DNA of 64,000 bases from Cyanidiococcus yangmingshanensis (taxonomy: Eukaryota; Rhodophyta; Bangiophyceae; Cyanidiales; Cyanidiaceae). Within the stretch, counting starts at the first letter, position 1, and each line of letters opens with the position of its first letter. The DNA is taken from the NCBI GenBank assembly GCA_013995675.1, contig VWRR01000007.1, positions 496,001 to 560,000 of the forward strand, written 5' to 3'. Shown here in pieces: positions 40,541 through 50,455 of the stretch. The notes under the pieces were generated by a model that searched no databases, had not been told where the DNA came from, and was given only the letters and a program-made list of their open reading frames with translations. The translations under genes were made by a program, and so were the position numbers.

Positions 40541-42586
40541 ATGCGACTTATTGCACTACTCAGTGGTGGTAAAGACTCGCTCTATGCCGCCGTCTATGCG
40601 GAGTATGTCCTCGGCCACAAAGTCGTCGCTGGTGTGAACTTGTATCCCGCCGGGCCTATGGGCGTGTCCAGCAAACCAAGCAGTTCATCAAGCACGGAGT
40701 TCATCGGAGAAGTTGACTCGGCCATGTTGCAGAGTGTCGGTGCACATATCGTTGGCGCCGCATATGCGCATTGTTTGCCTGACACCGTCCAAATGTATCG
40801 GCGAGCGTTCCAGAGACTCGAGTTTACAACAGACAACAGTTTACATTATGGGTCTTTGGGGCAGATCAAGGGAGCCAGAGAGGCTGCGGACGAAGTCAGC
40901 GCCCTTGACCAGGTTATCGGAGAAATCCTGGCGGACTTTGGTGCTCGCGGCCTGGTGCGGCCTGATGGTCTGGTTTCTGGTGCGATTCTCTCCGATTATC
41001 AACGCCTACGGGTAGAGTACGTGGCGATACGGCATCAACTTGTCTCATTGGCACCGCTTTGGCGTCGAAAGTCCACAGAGTTGTTTGATTCGATACTGAG
41101 TCTGGACATCAATGCAGTTCTCGTCAAGGTGGCCTCGCTTGGTCTCGACAAAACCCACCTCGGGCAGCCTTTGCATCTCGTGCGCGACCGTTTGCAACGA
41201 CTCGAAGACAGGTATGGTGTTCATTGTCTAGGCGAGGGCGGGGAGTACGAATCCCTGGTGCTTGATTGCCCCTGGTTCCGCCAACGTCTTGTGCTCGACA
41301 CGTGCGCAGCCGTTGACCACGGCGCCGGAAGCGCATACCTGCACGTGGAACGTTTCCATTGGGAGCCCAAACCTGAATCAATTCGTTTAGCGGAGAGGGC
41401 GCATCTACGGCACTGGGCAGGTGTTGAACGAGCTCGACTGCATTGGGTATTTCCCGTCCAAGTGGTTGCAGCAGTGAATCAGTCGGCTTTGGTGTCGGCC
41501 TCGAAACCATCTGAATGGAATCGACGCACCAGGCCTTCCTATTTGGTTCGGTGTATGGAGAAGTTTTGGTCTCTTTCAAATACCCATGGATTTTATTTCT
41601 GTAATGTCTGGGCCGAAGTGCCGAATCATGCACCAGAATCCATCGCAAATTCGTGTCTGAGCGAAGACGCACTGGAGGAAGCCGCGTTGCAAATGGAGCA
41701 ACTCATCGAGTATGTACGCGAAAACTGGCCGACCAACGACTGTCTCCCATTCTTATGCGTGTTATACCTTGCAAATATGAGTCACTTTCAAAAGGTGAAC
41801 GCAGTCTATGCACGGCTCTTTTCCAGAGAGCACGCCCCACCGGCACGTTGTTGCATCCAGCTATCTTCGTTGCCTCATCGAGCGAGCCTGGTGCAGTTAG
41901 AGATCTTCGCCGAGTCGAGCACGCTCCACGGACGAGCAATCCATGTGCAGAGTCTCTCGCTCTGGGCGCCAGCCTGCATTGGTCCCTATAGTCAGGGACG
42001 TATCCAAAACGCTGGGACGACTCTCTACCTATCGGGTGTGATTGCGCTCTTTCCAGCGACGGGTGAGATTCCACCAGGCCTCGATCTTGATGCACAGATT
42101 CAAGCCTGTGTCTGGAACGCACAACGCATCGTTGATGCATTCAAAATTTTAGAACAGGAGCCTGAATGGTACTGTTATTTCTGCATTGCTTGGTACGAGG
42201 CTCCTGATCGGACAAGTGGAGAAGCTCGCGGCTTGCTCATCCATGAGAAGCTGCGTCAGTCCCTGCCAGAGGCTAACTTGTTCGTTTTGGGTGTGCCTCA
42301 GCTCCCTCGACGGGCGCTGGTGGAGCTACAACTCGTTTATGAGCGAAGAACCCTACGCGTGGACGCGTCGACCATCCCTGGAACGCCCCAGATTGTACAC
42401 GAGTTCATCGACATGGAGACAGAGTGCCTGGAGCCAGATGCCGGTACCGCTACGAGCTTGTTTGAGACATCAGTCAACGTGCAAATCCCCGTTTTAGTGC
42501 CGCGCTCGGTCTATGGTGCATCATGCACACGGCTGCGTTGTCAACTGCCGGGTCATCGTTCTGTTGCCAGCCTGAGCGCCCTCTGA
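40541..42586 (+). CDS. DPH6: Diphthine-ammonia ligase (DPH6), ATP-PPase fused to RidA-like domains
   Basis: DPH6 carries out the last step of diphthamide synthesis on EF-2, the ATP-dependent amidation of diphthine. The ATG at 40541 gives MRLIALLSGGKDSLYAA, with the ATP-pyrophosphatase P-loop SGGKDS at residues 8-13. The domain continues to about residue 240 with the family blocks GDVQ-like RVEYVAIRHQL and the GEGGEYESLVLDCPWF motif. The C-terminal half has two YjgF/RidA-type segments, the first near FLCVLYLANMSHFQKVNAVYARLF and the second near ACIGPYSQGRIQNAGTTLYLSGVI, as in the yeast and plant long forms. Total 681 residues, with no obvious targeting signal, so cytosolic. The open frame extends upstream to 40355 but that part is antisense to another candidate gene. 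Confidence 0.93.
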   Translation: MRLIALLSGGKDSLYAAVYAEYVLGHKVVAGVNLYPAGPMGVSSKPSSSSSTEFIGEVDSAMLQSVGAHIVGAAYAHCLPDTVQMYRRAFQRLEFTTDNSLHYGSLGQIKGAREAADEVSALDQVIGEILADFGARGLVRPDGLVSGAILSDYQRLRVEYVAIRHQLVSLAPLWRRKSTELFDSILSLDINAVLVKVASLGLDKTHLGQPLHLVRDRLQRLEDRYGVHCLGEGGEYESLVLDCPWFRQRLVLDTCAAVDHGAGSAYLHVERFHWEPKPESIRLAERAHLRHWAGVERARLHWVFPVQVVAAVNQSALVSASKPSEWNRRTRPSYLVRCMEKFWSLSNTHGFYFCNVWAEVPNHAPESIANSCLSEDALEEAALQMEQLIEYVRENWPTNDCLPFLCVLYLANMSHFQKVNAVYARLFSREHAPPARCCIQLSSLPHRASLVQLEIFAESSTLHGRAIHVQSLSLWAPACIGPYSQGRIQNAGTTLYLSGVIALFPATGEIPPGLDLDAQIQACVWNAQRIVDAFKILEQEPEWYCYFCIAWYEAPDRTSGEARGLLIHEKLRQSLPEANLFVLGVPQLPRRALVELQLVYERRTLRVDASTIPGTPQIVHEFIDMETECLEPDAGTATSLFETSVNVQIPVLVPRSVYGASCTRLRCQLPGHRSVASLSAL

Positions 42587-43179
42587 AGCTTGGACGCTGA
42601 GCTCAGCTGGGTCCGTTGAGCGAGCCCTGGCGCCTCGTTACATCCACTTGTTATTTTTGGAGAGCATTGAGTGTCTCGACAAGAACGTGCATCATTGGGT
42701 CACTCGCTCGTCCTCAGCATCATCCCGGGTGAAGCGACTGGGGAGGAAACACTGATCGCTTCTCGAAAACGCTTTTGTAGCACAACTTTGGTCGTGCGGC
42801 GTGACCACCGATACGATCCACTGCAAGTCCGGTTACAGGCTACTACTTCATCTGCTTTGATTCATGGATTTGCAGGGTGGAAAATCGTTCAGAATGAAAA
42901 CGTGGTGTTTCATCCGAATCTAAGACCAAAACACCTCCGAGTCGATCCGTCGGGAATGCGTTTCAGGAGACCGCTATCACCACGGTATGCTTCCCTGCGG
43001 GTTCTGTACGATGCACGTTCATCATAAACGGTCATGAGGTGCGGTTCGCGTACCTCTTATAAGGCTATCACATCGATTTCTTGGCAAGCGATCGCACAGA
43101 ACGCTGCACTACAGGGATCATGATTTCCCTTTTTCCTATAACACCGATCCTGCGGCTGCCAATCGTTTCAACAAGTTCG
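42587..43179. other. Convergent intergenic region
   Basis: About 590 bp between the DPH6 and TMEM184 ends. A 118-codon plus frame (42671-43027) begins with GTG and has no domain. Nothing supported. Confidence 0.4.
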
Positions 43180-44412
43180 TCACTGGAGCGAGCGCAGGTC
43201 TGGACTCGCACTCCGTATCGACGGTGCCGCCACGTCCAAGGGACGTTCTCGTCTACTGCGCGTGTCCGTCCATCGTTGTTGTTTGGCTGCCTCTCGGAGC
43301 GCTCGTGCAGTTCGTGCCCTGTCTGGTACCTCAACGAGGCTGCTCTCGCTTTTGTTCATCGCCTGCATTGTCTGTAAAACGTCGAGCGATGAGTGACGCC
43401 AGTGTTCATCCAGCACTGGCCCTGGTTCTGGAATCATTGGCTCGCGATCACGTAATTCTCGCTCATATCGAGTTCCATAGAGGGCGTTTTTTGCATCAGA
43501 GAGCATGTCCCGAATATCAACGAGGTCGCCAAAGTTTCGAAGCACTGGCCGTGAGGGGTCGGGAGCATAGTCCTCAAAGTCCCGCGACGAGAACACATAG
43601 TGATGAATGATTGCTGCCAGAAACATTTCCGAACAGATCAAGAGGTCCTGAATGCCAGTAGCGACGCTGTCTGACGAGAAGTCACCCACATCCGTCAACC
43701 AATGCCACTGAACGAGCAGGCCCAAGACCACTCCTTGCCACCAACTGAAGAAGATCACCGCCTTGACACAGAGGAATTTGGGTAGCGGTCGGAACGCCTG
43801 CAACAGGTCCTCTGTGGCCAGATAGAGCATGACCATCCAGTAGAGGGCCAGGGAGACGCTCAAGTTCACTACAATCCAGATATATGGATAGCCGTAGAAC
43901 CAGATTGGTCGTGCATCCGGTGACTTGGGCTGCACATACCAGCCGTGTCGGTTGAGGGCGACAGCCACAGCTGCTGTCAGCGGCTTCAGGAAAACGAACT
44001 GTAACATCGCCAAACGCACCTTCTTCAAGAAGCGAGCACCCAACGGTTCTGGCCGACGAAACCAACCCATGGGCCATGGGTGTGGCAACGGGGGTTTCAG
44101 CTCCAGTAAATAAGCGAGAGAGCGCTCTCCGCCAGCGACATTGATGAGCAGTGCGACGAAAGAATAGAGCGTATAGGCTTCGTATGAGTCTCGGACCAGA
44201 TCAAAGTACAACGCCTTGTCAGGAAGCAACAGCGACAACCAGGACGACAGCGAATACACCGGCACCATACCCAAGATTCGGCAAATGTACAGCTGATACT
44301 CTGGTCGAACATAATGACGCAGGTGAAGCCAGATGTTTTGCAGTGAGAGTGTCAGCGCCAGAAGACTAAAGAGTCCGCCAACGACCCGTGCAAGCAGGAG
44401 TGCTTGAAGCAT
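43180..44412 (-). CDS. TMEM184/OST-alpha family seven-pass membrane protein
   Basis: A 410-residue protein from the ATG at 44412. Seven hydrophobic segments are visible. The family signatures are clear: VRPEYQLYICRILGMVPVYSLSSWLSL, RDSYEAYTLYSFVALLINVAGGERS, LKKVRLAMLQFVFLKPLTA, YIWIVVNLSVSLALYWMVMLY, FLCVKAVIFFSWWQG and EMFLAAIIHHYVFSSRDF. The family includes TMEM184 proteins, plant LAZARUS1-like tonoplast proteins and the animal organic solute transporter alpha. The cytosolic tail of about 130 residues is polar and Arg/Ser-rich. The transported substrate, if any, is unknown. It diverges from the MogA gene, with about 220 bp between the likely starts. Confidence 0.9.
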   Translation of the reverse strand: MLQALLLARVVGGLFSLLALTLSLQNIWLHLRHYVRPEYQLYICRILGMVPVYSLSSWLSLLLPDKALYFDLVRDSYEAYTLYSFVALLINVAGGERSLAYLLELKPPLPHPWPMGWFRRPEPLGARFLKKVRLAMLQFVFLKPLTAAVAVALNRHGWYVQPKSPDARPIWFYGYPYIWIVVNLSVSLALYWMVMLYLATEDLLQAFRPLPKFLCVKAVIFFSWWQGVVLGLLVQWHWLTDVGDFSSDSVATGIQDLLICSEMFLAAIIHHYVFSSRDFEDYAPDPSRPVLRNFGDLVDIRDMLSDAKNALYGTRYERELRDREPMIPEPGPVLDEHWRHSSLDVLQTMQAMNKSESSLVEVPDRARTARALREAAKQQRWTDTRSRRERPLDVAAPSIRSASPDLRSLQ

Positions 44413-44634
44413 CTTCCAGCGCTTTGTCTCTATAGCTTCGTGTGCATGAAGCGTTTCCCGATTCACCGGTCAATGAAACCTTTTATCCTCTGGAGAATGG
44501 TGCGCAACCCAGCTTTGTTTCAGGTTCGCACGCCGTCAAAAACGAAGACCGAGGCCACGAGCGACTCGGCTGGCGTCAACTTGACCGATACGGGGCGACC
44601 CTACTTGAGCTTTTCGCTGCGAACACTTTACGGA

Positions 44635-45261
44635 ATGTGGCGAGTCGCGGTCCTTACCGTGTCAGACTCCTGTGCTGCTGGTCAGGCTCAAGACCAGTCC
44701 GGGCCACTGGCTGTTGAGCTCCTCGAGTCCGACCTTGTTGCCGAAACCGTCGACGCTGCCCGGCCTGCTGCAGCACCGGGTTTTCAAGTTGCCTATTATG
44801 GCGTCGTGCCGGACGAGCGTTCGCTCATCACGGAACGTATAAAGCAGTTATCTGGACAAGAGAAGATTGGTGGAGCAGTAGATGCGGGCAGCACCCTCGT
44901 TCCTCCGGAGCCGGTTGATCTCATCGTCACGACCGGTGGGACTGGCATTGCTTCTCGGGATGTTACGCCCGAGGCAACGATGGACGCTTGCAACGGACGC
45001 AGTGTCTGGGGGCTCTCATTCCTAATGTTGCAGGTTTCGCTACAGTTTACGCCTTTGGCGGCCTTGTCGCGTTACGGAGCTGGCGTGTGCGGTGCGACGT
45101 TGGTGGTCAACCTGCCGGGGAAACCGCGAGCAGTACGAGAAATTTTGCCAACGATCAAGCCAGTTCTTGCACATGGCTGTGCACTGTTACGTGGCACAAC
45201 TCGACATGAAGAGTCGTATCGTGCTCAAGTGACGAGCGAGCAGCAAATGGCTACCAGTTAG
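44635..45261 (+). CDS. Molybdopterin adenylyltransferase (MogA/Cnx1G-like)
   Basis: It activates molybdopterin by adenylylation before molybdate insertion in molybdenum cofactor synthesis. From the ATG at 44635 the 208-residue product begins MWRVAVLTVSDSCAAGQAQDQSG, the usual MogA/Cnx1G start. It contains the MPT-binding TTGGTGIASRDVTPEAT and the C-terminal GATLVVNLPGKPRAVREIL. In-frame ATGs at 44446, 44473 and 44497 would add up to 63 residues, polar and without a clear targeting signal, and would leave little promoter space to the divergent TMEM184 gene. In plants this domain is fused to MoeA (Cnx1E); here it stands alone. An Ala/Pro-rich insertion lies between residues about 45-60. Confidence 0.92.
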   Translation: MWRVAVLTVSDSCAAGQAQDQSGPLAVELLESDLVAETVDAARPAAAPGFQVAYYGVVPDERSLITERIKQLSGQEKIGGAVDAGSTLVPPEPVDLIVTTGGTGIASRDVTPEATMDACNGRSVWGLSFLMLQVSLQFTPLAALSRYGAGVCGATLVVNLPGKPRAVREILPTIKPVLAHGCALLRGTTRHEESYRAQVTSEQQMATS

Positions 45262-45576
45262 CGGTTTCGCTTTCCGAAATACTGACAAGTTGTGTCAAGG
45301 AATATCTCCAGGCGTTTGCAGGATGCCCTACCGCTTGACTGGAAGCAAACACGACATGATCTTGCTAGTAGACGAGCCGCAGAGGTCTATGCGGATGCGG
45401 CTTGGATGTCTCAAAGCTCGAAAGCGCTCGACCGGCACTCGTTCGGGCATACGAGTCTAGTGTACGCGTTCTGGTACACAGTCGTATCTACTGAAGGATA
45501 GGGCTGAGGCTTTTGCGAGCTTGAAACATGGAGCTCTAGCCCGCAAAGCCTGCTCAGGCGCGCATTCATTCCCTGG
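45262..45576. other. Convergent intergenic region
   Basis: A stretch of 315 bp between the MogA and TFIIH p34 stops; no supported feature. Confidence 0.4.
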
Positions 45577-46788
45577 TCAGCGCGTTGAGGTTGAAGACGG
45601 CCTTTGTGCGGGAGATTCGGTTGCATCCCAACGAGCACCGCACACAATACATTCATCGATGAGCACACTATAGACGCTAAGGCAACGTGAACAGACGTAA
45701 CCTATTTGCGTAAGTTTCCCGGTCTGGAAACAGGTCGCTCGCAAGTCGGCCGACTCTATCATACCACATCGACCGAGTGCAGGGGTCAGGCACCCGAATT
45801 CGACGATATTTCGCGTCAAGTAGCGTCGCTCCATCGCATTCGGTAGAATATGCATCACGAGATGCAAAAAGAGCCGCTCGCATGCACAGTAACATTCCAT
45901 GTAGACTCCTTTTGTTGCGTAAACGAGTTGTTGGAGTACTGCACGCGCTTCAGGACTTGAGGAGCTCATATTGGCCGGCTCGATGCGTACGACGTCAACG
46001 ATGATTTGGCTCTGTTGGGCGCAGAAAGCAGCATTCCAGATAGGAATTGTCTCGGCGACATCAAAAGGGCCTGGTGCCGAGAGCACAAGTAGTCGACATC
46101 GAGTCGCGCGCTCGATGGCCTCTTGCTCCTGTCGAGCGCTTGCGAGGTCGCCAGACAGCTCCTGGCTTACCCCCAGATGGTCATTCAGCCAGCCGCAGGC
46201 ATGGAGACGACAGAGCACCTGCATGAGGGCCACCGTTACGCTCGATGGGTACACTGGAACGACATGAGCTGAAGAATTGGATTGTTGCACAGACAGGAGG
46301 TTCTCTTTCGGACTTGGCGAGCAGGCCGGCTTCTCCTCAGTGCCATCAGCTGAGTTCAGCGCTTTCGTCTCCGTCGCTGCTTCGCGTTTCGCACCAGACG
46401 TCACCGCTGCCTCGGGGTCGTAACGCGCGAACTGGACGAGACGTTCAATCACTCGCGGAAGCAAACGCAGTCGCTCTAGGGACGAACATCCGCTGCTGTG
46501 CGCGGCCTCTGGGCGGTGCTCACCGAGGCCGGCACTTGACAACTCCTGAACTGGCTGTAGCCAGCGAGTCTGTCCGCCCTCACGATACGCCAGCCAAGCG
46601 ACTTGTACATAAGGTTTCGCAACAGCGAGCAGGCGGGCTAGAGCTATAAAAGCCTTTACAGCTGATGGAAAGGCCGAAGATCCGACGCGAGCCCACGCTG
46701 CCAGGTTGCAGTCAAAGAGGATAACGAGTACTTCCGGCGTCAGGTGCTCGATCCCAGACACTTCTTCTCCTCTTTCATACTCGCTCAT
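45577..46788 (-). CDS. GTF2H3: TFIIH core subunit p34 (TFB4/GTF2H3)
   Basis: A structural subunit of the general transcription and DNA repair factor TFIIH, partner of p44. A 403-residue protein from the ATG at 46788. The von Willebrand A-like fold begins VLVILFDCNLAAWARV and includes LLVLSAPGPFDVAETIPIWNAAF, AQQSQIIVDVV and VYATKGVYMECY-like LVYATKGVYMECYC. The C-terminus has the TFB4 zinc finger: CFQTGKLTQIGYVCSRC then SVYSVLIDECIVCGARW. It is longer than the usual 300 residues because of a Ser/Glu/Ala-rich insertion at about residues 85-160. No frame problem is seen. Confidence 0.93.
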   Translation of the reverse strand: MSEYERGEEVSGIEHLTPEVLVILFDCNLAAWARVGSSAFPSAVKAFIALARLLAVAKPYVQVAWLAYREGGQTRWLQPVQELSSAGLGEHRPEAAHSSGCSSLERLRLLPRVIERLVQFARYDPEAAVTSGAKREAATETKALNSADGTEEKPACSPSPKENLLSVQQSNSSAHVVPVYPSSVTVALMQVLCRLHACGWLNDHLGVSQELSGDLASARQEQEAIERATRCRLLVLSAPGPFDVAETIPIWNAAFCAQQSQIIVDVVRIEPANMSSSSPEARAVLQQLVYATKGVYMECYCACERLFLHLVMHILPNAMERRYLTRNIVEFGCLTPALGRCGMIESADLRATCFQTGKLTQIGYVCSRCLSVYSVLIDECIVCGARWDATESPAQRPSSTSTR

Positions 46789-47240
46789 GATCCGGCATTC
46801 ATCTAGAACTGATGCACGATCCTGAACTTATCAGATCTGTGTCTGGAACAACGTCTAGAGCCGGTATGGCTTCACGTTTGTTCAGGCGTTTCCAGCGACC
46901 TGCGTTGGGCAACGAGCGCTCGCCTGGCTAGGCACGTTGGCCGAGGCTCGAGCCAGACACCGCCTTCAAAAGCGAATGTATACACGTTTCGAACGTCGTC
47001 GAGTTTGACTTGGCACGCTTCTCAAAACAACGTCATAGGATAAAGTTGTGCTTCCAGCAAGCGGGTGCTCTGAAAGGAAACAACTTGCTCGCTGGAACGA
47101 GACTGTAGGGAAACGGTTGTTCTGTGGACGAATGTACACCTGGGAGAAGAGGGCTGTCCTTGGCGGAACGATCTCGTTGAAAGAAAACGGACCCCTAACG
47201 ACTAGACCTCGCAGAAGTGTGACCCCCTCAGGTCACAAGC
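46789..47240. other. Divergent region TFIIH p34 / mitochondrial carrier
   Basis: About 450 bp holding both promoters; nothing further can be read. Confidence 0.4.
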
Positions 47241-48377
47241 ATGCCTCGCATGTTCTCGCTGGGGAAGGTTCTGGCACGCTTGCTGCCGCACGGCTCGTCT
47301 CGGTCTCGGAGCGCCAAGGAGTTATCGTTTCGCAAGGAAATCGAGAACGATTCACCGCGTGGCAACGTTTTGGAGGTGCCCTTCGAGAAAATCGTGCCTC
47401 CCTCGTTGCAGTCAGCAGTCGCTCGAGCAGTTGCGACGGTGGTCATGTTTCCCTTAGATACGCTGAAGACGCGGCTCCAGAGTGCTAGTTCGGCACGACT
47501 ATCGTCGCGGGACGCGCTTCGTGCCGTATGGACCCAAGGACGGTTCTACAACGGTCTAGGCTCGACCTTGGTTGGTCAAGTTCCATATGGTGCGTTGACT
47601 TTCGGCACTTACGAGTGCTACAAGCAGCTTTTAGAGGACTTGGACGTGCCATCCCGGCGTCTGCGTTGGGTGCTCGCTGCCGTTCTCGGAGATCTCACCG
47701 GGTCGTTGTGGTTAACGCCTAGTGAGTTGATCAAGCAACAGCTACAGAACATGCATAGTTCAGGGACAGTAGCTGCGCAATCAACCTCCGCATGGCGAGT
47801 CTTTCGGCAATGCTGGCAGCAGTACGGTATCGCAGGCCTCTATCGAGGCTACTCGGGCCAGGTCGCTCGCGATGTTCCGTTTCGCGCCATTCAGCTGCTC
47901 CTGTTCGAAGATGGGCGTGAACGTCTAGAGCGTCGCCAGCAACGACCGCTAACATCGTTTGAGAACCTTGCTATGGGCGCTTACGCGGGTAGTGTTACCG
48001 CCGCAGTAACCACCCCGCTAGATGTGATCAAAACGCGCCTGATGACGGATCGAACATATCGTCATGCGGGGGAGGCATTCTGGCAGCTGTTGCGAACACA
48101 ACCGCGCGCCCTCTTTCGTGGCATTGTGCCGCGAGTGACCTATATTGCCCCTTCCAGTGCAATCTTTTTCATCGTATACACGTTTTTGCAACGTCAATGG
48201 GGAGCTCGCGTCGCTCATGCACATCGTCTAGAACCTAGAGACTTGAATGCACGCAAGCGATGTTGCCCAAGGCGTCATCGTGTCGATTGGCCGACTGCAC
48301 GGTACAATCGTTTCGTTCGCGCACCATCCTTGAGGCCAACGAGAGAACATAAATCACTAGGTAACTATGTAGAGTAA
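47241..48377 (+). CDS. Mitochondrial carrier family protein, S-adenosylmethionine carrier-like
   Basis: A 378-residue carrier from the ATG at 47241. Three repeats each carry the carrier signature: PLDTLKTRLQ, PSELIKQQLQ and PLDVIKTRLM, and each repeat has two membrane helices. The second repeat reads YRGYSGQVARDVPFRAIQLLLFE, which resembles SAM carriers (Pet8/SAMC: 'RG..S...R..PF..IQ...YE'). SAM carriers serve mitochondria and, in plants, plastids. There is an N-terminal extension of about 50 residues rich in Arg and Ser, and a basic tail of about 50 residues. Substrate assignment is from family resemblance only. Confidence 0.85.
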   Translation: MPRMFSLGKVLARLLPHGSSRSRSAKELSFRKEIENDSPRGNVLEVPFEKIVPPSLQSAVARAVATVVMFPLDTLKTRLQSASSARLSSRDALRAVWTQGRFYNGLGSTLVGQVPYGALTFGTYECYKQLLEDLDVPSRRLRWVLAAVLGDLTGSLWLTPSELIKQQLQNMHSSGTVAAQSTSAWRVFRQCWQQYGIAGLYRGYSGQVARDVPFRAIQLLLFEDGRERLERRQQRPLTSFENLAMGAYAGSVTAAVTTPLDVIKTRLMTDRTYRHAGEAFWQLLRTQPRALFRGIVPRVTYIAPSSAIFFIVYTFLQRQWGARVAHAHRLEPRDLNARKRCCPRRHRVDWPTARYNRFVRAPSLRPTREHKSLGNYVE

Positions 48378-49498
48378 GCTGGCGACCTTTATACAGAATC
48401 CAAAGTCAAAACGGTTTCCCGATCTGACTACGAACCCCAAGCCGATTCGCGTCATGACCATGCAGCGCCGCCTTTACTGTCTAGAGCACCGATGTTCCTA
48501 AGGTTCCGTGGTGCCACACGCCCGCCCCCGAGAGGATACACCACGACGGAGCGAGGTGACCATAGCGTGCACCGATGCTGCGCGACAACCGAACTCGGAG
48601 CAAACGCCCTCCGAATGTCCGTTTGATCACGCCACCGACCATCACTTTATCATTCCGCCGCAACCAATCGTTCCTAAAATGTAGGAGCACGTCCGCGATC
48701 CGGACGCAACCCACCAGCATCGCCACACTGTCGCTAAATGAAGCACAGCACTGCCACCTAGGTTGCAACCAGGGTGATTCTCCTCCACACAACCATAGAT
48801 CGAGCCGACGCTCGAGATTGGAAACCATTCATGGCCCGCCCGCTGGTATGGCCATCATCACCAATCATCAACAATCATCAGCACCAACAACATTATCTCC
48901 AATCTCCATCAATCAGCGTCGCCATCACCAATCAGGATCAATTCGCATCATCAGCACGCGATCTCTTTATGGAAATCGCGTCATCGTCACGGCGCCGGCA
49001 TGCCGTCGCGCGCCTCCAAGGGCGGAACCGCACGCACAACAGGGATGGCGTGACGAACGCATCGCCGGCATGCTATCTTGCATGCGTGCCATCGAAACGC
49101 CGCCACCACGACGGTTGCGACTCGGAGCGTCCGATGGATGCTCGCGCGCGCGCGCACCTGGCACTCCCCGAGATGCATCTCGCAAGAGAGCGCGCGCCAA
49201 TCCCAGCCGCCGCCGCCGCCGCCGCCGCCGAGCCAGTCCTCCATCAAGACGGGAAGAACAACGGCTGTTGAAAACGAATTGGTTGCATTTGGGAGCTGCA
49301 CTTAGAACGGTTCCCTGGCAGCTCGCTTGAACGCGGAACGTGTGTGTCTGATCTTGTTCACGCTACCGCTGGTGGCACGCGTGAGTTGTCGGATCAACGG
49401 AAGTCTTGCTCTTTTGCTTTCTGTGACGGAAGGAGATCTCTGACTGGCCTAGGTGGTTGGTTGACGAGCTCGACGCTGTCCCGTTCCGTGACGATTTG
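48378..49498. other. Low-complexity upstream region of the Ser-rich gene
   Basis: About 1.1 kb with simple-sequence features: a CAT/CAA-rich tract at about 48850-48960, an alternating CG run at about 49142-49155 and a CCG run at 49206-49231. Open frames of up to 251 codons cross it in several frames, which simple repeats create by chance. I call no gene here, though an N-terminal part of the next gene could be hidden. Confidence 0.45.
49206..49231. repeat. (CCG)n microsatellite
   Basis: About nine perfect GCC triplets. It lies about 270 bp upstream of the ATG of the Ser-rich gene, probably in its 5' region. An alternating CG tract of about 14 bp at 49142-49155 lies nearby and could adopt Z-DNA. 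Confidence 0.85.
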
Positions 49499-50455
49499 AT
49501 GCAAGCGCCGAGTCGTTCCGCTGAGTTGCTGGGCATGGGTGGTGTAAGTGCCGTTGGATCGCTTCGCTCGGCTTCGAGAACGTCCTCGGCGGCGTCGTTG
49601 GCGGCGGCACGCCGATCGCGCTCACCGTCGCCAATGAGTCCGTATGCGTTTCGGAATAGTGCACCGCCTTCGGGGCGAGCGATGACGCCGAGTCTGCTCC
49701 CTTCGTCTGGCAATGGGGCGCCTTGCTTGGGTGCTAGCGGAGCCGGTACGCCGCCCAGTTCTTCACCTGGACCGGAGCTTCAGTGTCCGAAACCGCGCTG
49801 GCCAGCGGCGTTTGCGGCGCTCTCGCTGAGTAGCGGCCCTGGTTGGATGGCCGCGGCCAATAACAGCATGTCGGGATCGAGTGGCGTTTCCATGAACAAT
49901 GGCGAAGAGCCGTGCATGACGGAACAGGAGGCCCCAGTGACATCGGGTGGAGGACGCTTGGGCTGTCGATCGAGCGCTGGGCTGGCACGTAGTGCGTTCA
50001 GCGCTGGTCGCCCCGGTTACTCGATGGGTAACGGCTCGAGCACGACCTGTATTTTGCAACGTTCTTGTTCGGCACAGGCTTTGCACTCGACGACCCCACC
50101 GCCTGCAGGGGTGGCGTCGTCCTCTGCACTATCTTCGTCGCCGACCATTGCACCAGCATTGCATGCCGAGTGGCGAGTATGGTATCCTACGTATCGCATC
50201 GAGGAGTGCACCGAGAGCACCGTAGACCTAACCTTTGCGCACTCGTGTTCGATCAAGAGGGCGAACTCTTACGCTGCGCCCTCGCCCTGTCCTCATGGAG
50301 TAGCGATTCCGTCTCCGCTATCGAGTGTATTTGCTCCAACGCCGATGATATCGAGTGGATATGGCACCCCTACCAAGGTTGGTGAGTGTGGCGTCTCTCC
50401 TCCAGTGCGTGCAGCCAATCCCCAGTGCCGTGACGCTCGGTTCTGTCTACCCTAA
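49499..50455 (+). CDS. Ser/Ala/Pro-rich hypothetical protein
   Basis: A 318-residue frame from the ATG at 49499 (MQAPSRSAELLGMGG); the frame opens at 49457 with TTG. The product is low complexity: many Ser, Ala, Gly and Pro, with SRSPSPMSPYAF and repeated SP/TP sites that look like kinase targets. The only part that may fold is near residues 225-260 (AEWRVWYPTYRIEECTEST). I recognise no family. The long frame and absence of an equally good antisense frame support a real, probably disordered, regulatory protein. Confidence 0.55.
   Translation: MQAPSRSAELLGMGGVSAVGSLRSASRTSSAASLAAARRSRSPSPMSPYAFRNSAPPSGRAMTPSLLPSSGNGAPCLGASGAGTPPSSSPGPELQCPKPRWPAAFAALSLSSGPGWMAAANNSMSGSSGVSMNNGEEPCMTEQEAPVTSGGGRLGCRSSAGLARSAFSAGRPGYSMGNGSSTTCILQRSCSAQALHSTTPPPAGVASSSALSSSPTIAPALHAEWRVWYPTYRIEECTESTVDLTFAHSCSIKRANSYAAPSPCPHGVAIPSPLSSVFAPTPMISSGYGTPTKVGECGVSPPVRAANPQCRDARFCLP

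Noticed and set aside
45411-45668. 85-codon minus-strand ORF
   Set aside because: It overlaps the end of the TFIIH p34 gene in another frame and is a shadow of it.
48774-49271. 165-codon plus-strand ORF with poly-Ala
   Set aside because: It arises from the CCG, CG and CAT simple repeats, is matched by long frames on the other strand, and has no domain.
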